From Thiohalophilus sp. (lineage in GTDB: Bacteria; Pseudomonadota; Gammaproteobacteria; UBA6429; Thiohalophilaceae), in the NCBI RefSeq assembly GCF_034522235.1, contig NZ_JAXHLN010000003.1, positions 1,302,001-1,366,000 on the forward strand: a DNA stretch of 64,000 nucleotides. The letters are read 5' to 3'. A program made the position numbers and the translations under genes. Positions within the stretch are counted from its first letter, which is position 1. Every line of letters starts with the position of its first letter. The notes under the pieces were generated by a model. It was not told the DNA's origin. It did no database searches and was given only the letters and a program-made list of their open reading frames with translations. Below are positions 59,234 to 64,000 of the stretch, one piece after another.

Positions 59234-59605
59234 ATGGCAAAATCAGACAACAGTAAACTGGAACAGATCGTGGCCGAGGCACGCCGTGCCAGCGAGCAGC
59301 GCGAGCAGGGTTATCGCGAACAGGCTTTGAAGATGTATCCCCATGTTTGCGGGCGTTGCGGCCGCGAGTTCAGCGGCAAGAATCTGCGTGAGCTGACAGT
59401 CCATCACCGCGACCACAATCATGATAATAACCCGCCCGATGGCAGCAACTGGGAGTTGTTGTGCCTGTATTGCCACGATAATGAACATCAGCGGCAGCTG
59501 GAGGCGCAACAGGGGACCGGTTCCGGCTCGAGTAACAGGACTGCCGGTGCCACATACAATCCCTTCGCCGATCTCAAGTCCTTGCTGGACGATAAAAATG
59601 AGTAG
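59234..59605 (+). CDS. yajD: HNH endonuclease-domain protein YajD
   Basis: The 123-residue protein has an HNH domain with two CxxC zinc pairs (CGRCGREF and CLYCHDNEH) around the core TVHHRDHNHDNNPPDGSNWELLC. It is the YajD family, widespread in Gammaproteobacteria, with a presumed nucleic-acid nuclease activity that is not well defined. A GGAG site precedes ATG 59234; the frame contains one earlier ATG at 59222. It is followed after 39 bases by a methyltransferase-like gene. Confidence 0.9.
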   Translation: MAKSDNSKLEQIVAEARRASEQREQGYREQALKMYPHVCGRCGREFSGKNLRELTVHHRDHNHDNNPPDGSNWELLCLYCHDNEHQRQLEAQQGTGSGSSNRTAGATYNPFADLKSLLDDKNE

Positions 59606-59644
59606 CGAGTTTCGTCCCCGTGTCTTTGACCTGACACGTTTTCT

Positions 59645-60319
59645 GTGACGCCCTGGAAGCTGCTCGACAGCGCCACCGTGCCCGGTAATGGCGGTAAGTT
59701 GCAGCTGTATCAGCGCGGCGATGAATTCTCGATCAAGCTTGCCGGTCGCGGCGAGCTGATGAGCAGCCGGGTCCACGGCTCCGAAGAGGCGCTGGCCGAA
59801 CAGACCTGTTCCCGCCTGGGGACGGCCAATCCCCGTGTACTCATTGGTGGTCTGGGCATGGGTTTTACCCTGGCCGCGGCACTGGCCCATTGCGGCGAGC
59901 AGGCCGCGATCACGGTGGCCGAGCTGGTGCCGGCGGTGGTGGCCTGGAATCGCGGGCCGCTGGGCGTCTGTGCCGGCTATCCCCTGCGGGATCCCCGGGT
60001 CAGCGTGCAGGAAGGGGATGTGGCGCAACAGATAACGCGTGGCGAGCAGTATTATGACGCGATCGTGCTGGATGTGGATAACGGCCCGGAAGGACTGACC
60101 CATAAAAAGAATAACTGGCTGTATGGCATGGATGGCCTGAATGCGATGTACGGCGCATTACGCCCGGGCGGGGTGCTGGCGGTCTGGTCGGCCGGCGCGG
60201 CGCCGGAGTTTATGCAGCGACTGCACAAGGTCGGCTTCGAGGTGGACGAGGTCAAGGTGCGCGCCCACGGCAAAAAGGGGGCGCGGCACATCATCTGGTT
60301 TGCCCGCGTGCCTGAATAA
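59645..60319 (+). CDS. Spermidine synthase-like methyltransferase-fold protein
   Basis: This 224-residue protein starts with GTG and has a Rossmann fold with the ligand loop RVLIGGLGMGFTLAAAL, an acidic strand end (VAELVPAVVAWNRG) and YDAIVLDVDNGPEGLTHKKNNWLY, as in the SpeE-like proteins. It lacks parts of the polyamine active site as far as I can see, so whether it is a polyamine synthase is open. It may be cotranscribed with yajD. Confidence 0.75.
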   Translation: MTPWKLLDSATVPGNGGKLQLYQRGDEFSIKLAGRGELMSSRVHGSEEALAEQTCSRLGTANPRVLIGGLGMGFTLAAALAHCGEQAAITVAELVPAVVAWNRGPLGVCAGYPLRDPRVSVQEGDVAQQITRGEQYYDAIVLDVDNGPEGLTHKKNNWLYGMDGLNAMYGALRPGGVLAVWSAGAAPEFMQRLHKVGFEVDEVKVRAHGKKGARHIIWFARVPE

Positions 60320-60388
60320 AAGTTTTGAATCCTTGTTCAAAACGATGGCCTCGTCAGCTTATCCCTCGCAATAATCTGACTATGAGTG

Positions 60389-60418
60389 GTCATTGCGAGC
60401 AAAGCGAAGCAATCTCCC
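60389..60418. repeat. Dispersed ATTGCGAGC-type repeat
   Basis: GTCATTGCGAGCAAAGCGAA and its continuation GCAATCTCCC match a short repeat found between genes in many unrelated bacteria. Only one copy lies in this window. It marks the start of a gene-poor kilobase. Confidence 0.5.
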
Positions 60419-60477
60419 GATGCTGATCCCCAATCCTCACTAAAATGATCGCCCTGCGGGCGAGCTGAATCTTGAAA

Positions 60478-60723
60478 GCGGGCTCTCGCGCCCGCGCGGC
60501 GAGTTCATTTCTTTATTACGCGATAAAGAAACGAACCAAAGAAACCGCGCCCGAAAGACGCCGCCGGTATAGCAATTTATCAATTGCTATACCGGTTCCC
60601 TGCGCTTCTCGCTCCAGTCGGGCTCGGCAGACGGCACTTCCGTGTGCCGACTGCCGAGTGGCGGCATCCCTGCCGCCACCCTTCGGGCTGATCCTCCCTC
60701 CACTGCGATGCTCGGCGGCGTCT
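60478..60723. repeat. Array of five perfect or near-perfect hairpins
   Basis: In order: GCGGGC/GCCCGC (60478-60495); a 14-position stem with one mismatch (60503-60536); CCGGTATAGCAATT/AATTGCTATACCGG, 14 bp perfect (60564-60595); CTCGGCAG-A-CGGCAC with its partner, 14 pairs and one A-A mismatch (60623-60658); GTGGCGGCA/TGCCGCCAC, 9 bp (60658-60679). AGACGCCGCCG (60556-60566) can pair with CGGCGGCGTCT (60713-60723), enclosing the last three in a clover-like fold. No gene was recognised in 60320-60949. Confidence 0.8.
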
Positions 60724-60750
60724 GACGGGACCAAAACAGTCTAGCGATAG

Positions 60751-60770
60751 TAGGGGAAAACCCTGATATC
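60751..60770. promoter_or_regulatory. TAGGGGAAAACCC motif
   Basis: TAGGGGAAAACCCTGATATC resembles the palindromes at 16744-16759 and 18447-18463, but its right arm is shorter. A short TCGTGTG-type tandem repeat follows at 60782-60804. Function unknown. Confidence 0.25.
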
Positions 60771-60867
60771 ACGAGAAAATTCGTGTCTCGTGTGTCGTGT
60801 GTCGAAAAAACCGGGGAATGCTTGCTAGGATTAGGGGTATCTGTATTTTCAGGCTTTAGCCTGGGAT

Positions 60868-60925
60868 AGGCAGACGTCTGCCTAATACCGTAAAAGACAG
60901 ACGTCTGTCTAAATCACTGTTATGC
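60868..60925. other. Twin perfect palindromes and an attC-like end (GTTATGC)
   Basis: AGGCAGACGTCTGCCT (60868-60883) and AGACAGACGTCTGTCT (60895-60910) are perfect 16-bp palindromes with a common CAGACGTCTG core, centres 27 bases apart. The second is followed by GTTATGC at 60919-60925, which has the GTTRRRY-like form of an integron recombination core. Together they may be a short or altered attC, or paired operators of the next gene. Confidence 0.45.
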
Positions 60926-60949
60926 ACCTTATATTGACTGAGGTATCAG

Positions 60950-61228
60950 ATAATAAAAAAAATATTTTTCGTCGCATTCTGTTATTTTTTTCTTAGTGGA
61001 AATTCATTCGCTGAAATAACCACTAAAAAACAGGCTGATCAGTTTATAAATCAATATTGCGTTTCATTAGTTAATGAGTTTAAACAAACTCTCGAAGAAA
61101 AAAAGCAATTACAAAAGAGTGCGCAAAAAGCAGGCGAAGAAGATTTTGCTGCGCTTTTACTTACAGGGGCAGCAACTGTAAATGATATTGATCGCTTTGT
61201 TGAAATTTACACTAAACTATGCAAGTAA
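60950..61228 (+). CDS. Small secreted protein in a cassette, without a standard start codon
   Basis: An open frame of 92 codons ends at TAA 61226-61228. Its text starts (if ATA 60950 is read as the start) IIKKIFFVAFCYFFLSGNSF, a signal peptide with cleavage expected after SFA. About 70 residues follow, mostly charged, with two cysteines, one near each end (NQYC ... KLCK). A TGAGG ribosome-like site lies at 60939-60943, at proper distance from ATA 60950; no ATG, GTG or TTG is available, and CTG 60938 is the only other candidate. It may be a gene with an ATA start or one that lost its ATG. Family unknown. Confidence 0.5.
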   Translation: MIKKIFFVAFCYFFLSGNSFAEITTKKQADQFINQYCVSLVNEFKQTLEEKKQLQKSAQKAGEEDFAALLLTGAATVNDIDRFVEIYTKLCK

Positions 61229-61259
61229 ATATAAGATCTCATGTTATCGAAACACAGTT

Positions 61260-61334
61260 GCATAACAAGTCATTCGTGTTGGACCGTCTAAAGCGCCGCG
61301 CGCTTTATCCGCCCTCACAATTCTAACGTTACGC
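61260..61334 (+). other. Integron attC recombination site
   Basis: The 75 bases begin with GCATAAC and end with GTTACGC, near-complementary outer cores as in attC sites. Inside, the two arms pair imperfectly (ATTCGTG... with ...CACAAT, one extra C left unpaired) and close in a 7-bp stem AAAGCGC/GCGCTTT (61290-61296 and 61300-61306). Imperfect palindromy with extrahelical bases is the hallmark of attC. A new reading frame starts 14 bases after the site, the usual distance in gene cassettes. Confidence 0.7.
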
Positions 61335-61347
61335 ATATAAACACACA

Positions 61348-61668
61348 ATGATCTCTGAATCGGACTGGAAGAAATTCAAGACAATAAAAGAAGCGGCTTT
61401 GGAGCGCTTCTGCGGGGGTATATTACAAGATATTTCGGAGGGGTTGGCGAGTAGTGATATTCCAACAAGCCATGGAAAATATCTTTATTTGTATAAAACA
61501 ATTGTGAACTACAATAAGCAGGTTGCTTTACTCTTTGATGACCATAGTCGGTCAAAAGCTGAAATACAACTTATGATGCTACGCCAGGAAGGATTTCTTG
61601 ATGAGGTGGATATCCAAGAATTATCCGATGAACTTAAAGTACGCACAAAACCCAGAGATCATGTGTGA
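61348..61668 (+). CDS. Hypothetical protein of an integron gene cassette
   Basis: The 106-residue protein (MISESDWKKFKTIKEAALERFC ...) is helical and charged, with the LFDDHSRSKAEIQLMMLRQEGFL segment that resembles small uncharacterised proteins often encoded in integron cassettes. It has no signal peptide or membrane helix. It starts 14 bases after the attC end and has no own promoter that I can see. A strong hairpin follows at 61677-61713. Base composition is more AT-rich than the flanking ybiT. Confidence 0.75.
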   Translation: MISESDWKKFKTIKEAALERFCGGILQDISEGLASSDIPTSHGKYLYLYKTIVNYNKQVALLFDDHSRSKAEIQLMMLRQEGFLDEVDIQELSDELKVRTKPRDHV

Positions 61669-61676
61669 CTCGATTT

Positions 61677-61713
61677 AGAATGTCAGGTTGCGCACAGCGC
61701 TACCTGACATTCT
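61677..61713. terminator. Long hairpin after the cassette gene
   Basis: AGAATGTCAGGT pairs perfectly with ACCTGACATTCT (12 bp); after a T-T mismatch GCGC pairs with GCGC around ACA. There is no U-run on the + side, so it could be a barrier, a terminator with other requirements, or a decayed recombination site. Confidence 0.5.
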
Positions 61714-61763
61714 CCGCATCGGCAGGGGTGTCACGCAGGCTATCGCCAGCGTGATCGACAAGG

Positions 61764-63392
61764 TTAGCCCCTGGCCCCTAGCCCCTGCCGGGGTGCTACC
61801 CCGGCGTCAGCCTGATCACGCAGGTATTCATCGTAAGTACCACTGAAATTTGTCACGCCCCTGGCGGATAGTTCGATGATCCGGGTCGCCAGCGAGGAGA
61901 CGAACTCGGTGTCGTGGCTGACGAAGATCAACGTGCCGGTGTAATTCTCCAGCGCCAGGTTCAGTGCTTCGATGGATTCCATGTCCAGATGGTTGGTGGG
62001 CTCGTCCATCACCAGCACATTGGGTTTTTGCAGCATCAGCTGGCCGAACAGCATGCGACCCTGTTCGCCCCCGGAGAGGGCATTGACCGATTTTTTGATC
62101 TCGTCCTGGGAGAACAGCATCCGGCCCAGTACCGCACGTACGGCCTGCTCGTCATCGCCGGTCTGTTTCCACTGACTCATCCAGTCAAACAGCGACTGAT
62201 CGTGGCTGAAGTCACTGGTATGATCCTGGGCACAGTAACCGATGTTGATGTTCTCCGACCATTTCACAGTGCCGCTGTCAGGCGTCAGCTCATTGACCAG
62301 GGTGCGCAGCAGGGTGGTCTTGCCAATGCCGTTGGGGCCGATTATGGCGATGCGTTCGCCCACTTCAATCAGCAGATTCAGGTTTTCGAACAGGATTTCG
62401 TCATCGAAACCCTTGCTCAGATCATTGACCTCCAGCGCGTTGCGATAGAGTTTCTTGGCCTGGTCAAAGCGGATGAACGGGCTTTGTCGGGAGGAGGGTT
62501 TGACCTCTTCGAGTTCGATTTTTTCGATCTGTCTGGCACGCGAAGTGGCCTGTTTGGCCTTGGAGGCATTGGCCGAGAAGCGACTGACGAAGGTCTGCAG
62601 TTCGGCGATCTGGGCCTTTTTCTTGGCGTTTTCGTTCAACAGCCGCTCGCGGGCCTGGGTGGCTGCGGTCATGTACTCGTCGTAATTGCCGGGATAGACA
62701 CGCAGTTCGCCGTAGTCCAGATCGGCCATGTGGGTACAGACGCTGTTGAGAAAATGACGATCATGGGAAATGATTACCATGGTGCTGTTGCGTTCGTTGA
62801 GCACGCGTTCCAGCCAGCGAATGGTGTTGATATCCAGGTTATTGGTCGGCTCGTCCAGCAGCATGATGTCCGGATCGGCAAACAGCGCCTGGGCCAGCAA
62901 CACGCGCAGTTTCCAGCCGGGGGCCACGGCGCTCATCGGGCCGGTGTGCTGTTGTTCGGGAATCTCCAGCCCCAGCAGCAATTCGCCGGCCCGGGCCTCG
63001 GCGGTATAGCCGTCCAGTTCGGCGAACTCGACCTCCAGTTCGGCCACCTGCATGCCGTCCTCTTCGCTCATTTCCGCCTGGGAATAGATGCGATCCCGCT
63101 CCTGCTTCACCTGCCACAGCCGGTCATGGCCCATGATGACCGTATCCAGCACGGTGTATTCTTCAAACGCGAACTGGTCCTGGCGCAGCTTGCCGACCCG
63201 CTCGTTTTCATCCACCGAGACGTTGCCGGAGCTGGGAGCCAGATCGTTGCCGAGTATTTTCATCAGCGTGGATTTGCCACAGCCGTTGGCGCCAATCAGG
63301 CCGTAGCGATTGCCGTTGCCGAATTTGACAGAGATATTTTCAAACAGGGGTTTGGCCCCAAACTGCATGGTGATATTGGCGGTTGTAATCAA
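61764..63392 (-). CDS. ybiT: ABC-F ATPase YbiT
   Basis: The 542-residue ABC-F protein has two ATPase domains: Walker [10 protein letters not shown] and GPNGIGKTT, signature motifs including [11 protein letters not shown], and Walker [11 protein letters not shown] and [10 protein letters not shown]. It is closely similar to E. coli YbiT along its length. Such proteins act on the ribosome. A TTG at 63392 ([11 protein letters not shown] follows) with GGAAG in front is the likely start; the frame has an ATG much further upstream but the family begins here. The last 16 or so residues ([15 protein letters not shown]) come from a short tandem repeat. Confidence 0.93.
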   Translation of the reverse strand: MITTANITMQFGAKPLFENISVKFGNGNRYGLIGANGCGKSTLMKILGNDLAPSSGNVSVDENERVGKLRQDQFAFEEYTVLDTVIMGHDRLWQVKQERDRIYSQAEMSEEDGMQVAELEVEFAELDGYTAEARAGELLLGLEIPEQQHTGPMSAVAPGWKLRVLLAQALFADPDIMLLDEPTNNLDINTIRWLERVLNERNSTMVIISHDRHFLNSVCTHMADLDYGELRVYPGNYDEYMTAATQARERLLNENAKKKAQIAELQTFVSRFSANASKAKQATSRARQIEKIELEEVKPSSRQSPFIRFDQAKKLYRNALEVNDLSKGFDDEILFENLNLLIEVGERIAIIGPNGIGKTTLLRTLVNELTPDSGTVKWSENINIGYCAQDHTSDFSHDQSLFDWMSQWKQTGDDEQAVRAVLGRMLFSQDEIKKSVNALSGGEQGRMLFGQLMLQKPNVLVMDEPTNHLDMESIEALNLALENYTGTLIFVSHDTEFVSSLATRIIELSARGVTNFSGTYDEYLRDQADAGVAPRQGLGARG

Positions 63393-63565
63393 GGGAGGCT
63401 TCCGGGGTAAAGAGTGTACAAAGAGGGGCGCGATGATAGCATACCCCGCAGTCGGAAAAGAGGGGGCGGGCAATATATTGGACCGCTAGCGAGCTGCCCG
63501 TCCCAGGCGGGTCATGTTCCGCAGCCAGCGTTGGCGGTGGGCGGTGCTGCCCTCGACCATCCCGA

Positions 63566-63720
63566 TGAATATCAATACGCAGGAGCAAACGATTCGCCCG
63601 ACGCGAATGCGTAGTCTGTCGGTGATGCAGGAGAGTCAGGTGGCGGCACCGCAGCTAGAGCCGGGAAAACAAACCTTGCGTGTGACAGTCGATGCGACTA
63701 TCGAACTGGTGGTGAAGTAG
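63566..63720 (+). pseudogene. C-terminal remnant of a SIMPL-domain (DUF541) gene
   Basis: About 50 codons in frame to TAG at 63718-63720 read MNINTQEQTIRPTRMRSLSV and then EPGKQTLRVTVDATIELVVK, which resembles the end of YggE/SIMPL proteins (acidic-proline-glycine, then a last beta strand). No upstream part of the family could be found; the frame is only open back to about 63514. I read it as a leftover of a lost gene, with limited certainty. Confidence 0.35.
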
Positions 63721-63727
63721 TCCGCCG

Positions 63728-63748
63728 GGCGGGGCAAAGCGTGCCCCG
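63728..63748. terminator. GC-rich hairpin
   Basis: GCGGGGC and GCCCCGC form a 7-bp stem around 7 bases, between the SIMPL remnant and the convergent DUF2892 gene. There is no clear U-run on either side. Confidence 0.35.
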
Positions 63749-63790
63749 CGTCAGCAGAATCTTCTCAGTAGAGTGGCATCGCTGGAATGT

Positions 63791-63994
63791 TCAATTCTTG
63801 CCTTTGGTGGATATCTTCAGTGGTGCATAAACGGGGCAGAAGCCGATGATACTGGTGAGCAGGAACACCAGCGCAATAACACCCAGTACAATCGCCAGGG
63901 TACCGGAGATAACCTCAGTCAGATATAACGCGGCGATAACGACGGCAATGATGATCCGGATGGTCCGGTCAACAGTCCCCATGTTTGGATTCAT
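63791..63994 (-). CDS. DUF2892 (YgaP-like) small membrane protein
   Basis: The 67-residue product starts MNPNMGTVDRTIRIIIAVVI and has two membrane helices, with FCPVYAPLKISTK at the end: the typical DUF2892 form (N-terminal NxGxxDRxIR, C-terminal CP-Y). The family is found alone or fused to rhodanese domains; its role is unknown, but it is often linked to sulfur metabolism. The start ATG lies 7 bases from the end of the window, so its ribosome site is not visible. Confidence 0.88.
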   Translation of the reverse strand: MNPNMGTVDRTIRIIIAVVIAALYLTEVISGTLAIVLGVIALVFLLTSIIGFCPVYAPLKISTKGKN

Positions 63995-64000
63995 GTTTCC

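Noticed and set aside
60516-60734. Coding frames across the hairpin array
   Set aside because: The sequence is explained by palindromes; frames are by-products.
61914-63410. 498-codon frame opposite ybiT
   Set aside because: Shadow of a strongly conserved gene; no family resemblance, and its text mirrors ybiT codon structure.

Overview
The window looks like a chromosomal segment of a sulfur-oxidising gammaproteobacterium, possibly from the Ectothiorhodospiraceae/Thiohalomonadales neighbourhood. This is inferred from soxYZ, a secreted DsrE-like protein, E. coli-like tesA/ybbA/ybbP and ybiT, an initiator tRNA close to that of E. coli, and a type I-G CRISPR system of the kind known from Thioalkalivibrio. 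No 16S gene is present, so the placement is a guess.

Layout. (1) 1-10.4 kb: the end of nuoF, then nuoG-nuoN and a DUF2818 membrane protein, i.e. the second half of a complex I operon. (2) 10.6-15.7 kb: a histidine kinase and a sigma-54-dependent response regulator, then a secreted DsrE-like gene with a good sigma-54 promoter, then divergent soxYZ. (3) 15.98 kb: tRNA-fMet. Its last 45 nt plus 2 nt recur as a perfect 47-bp direct repeat at 31.86 kb. Between the copies lies a roughly 15.8-kb genomic island. The island starts with a tandem array of tRNA-3'-end/terminator units. It continues with three small genes (hypothetical, stand-alone M41-like metallopeptidase, cpYpsA/SLOG protein), a WYL regulator, and a complete type I-G CRISPR-Cas system: cas3, cas8g/csx17, csb1, csb2, [mazEF-like pair on the opposite strand], cas4-cas1 fusion, cas2, and a 23-repeat array. 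No integrase is visible. Between csb2 and mazF sits a boxA-like sequence followed by a CRISPR-repeat look-alike with compensated stem changes. I consider this the most interesting signal in the window.

(4) 32.3-37.2 kb: a SUF Fe-S assembly operon (sufB, C, D, T, an A-type carrier, sufE) without sufS, preceded by a strong promoter overlapped by an Rrf2/IscR-like palindrome. Then slyD. (5) 38.2-51.1 kb: a glycogen cluster (PGM1-type phosphoglucomutase, GlgP, MalQ, GH57 enzyme, GlgC, GlgB, GlgA) that could interconvert glucose-1-P and glycogen. (6) 51.1-60.3 kb: a small SAP-domain protein, a 48-codon ORF, a decayed diguanylate cyclase, a CaCA antiporter, tesA divergent from ybbA-ybbP, a YdjM-like membrane protein, YajD HNH protein and a SpeE-like methyltransferase.

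(7) 60.3-61.7 kb: an accessory patch. It holds an array of five strong hairpins, twin perfect palindromes, and what appear to be two integron gene cassettes separated by a 75-bp attC site, with no integrase. The first cassette gene has no ordinary start codon. (8) 61.8-64 kb: ABC-F protein YbiT, a SIMPL-domain gene remnant and a DUF2892 protein. Several intergenic spaces hold heptamer-like repeats. All functional calls rest on reading motifs by eye; no database search was possible.
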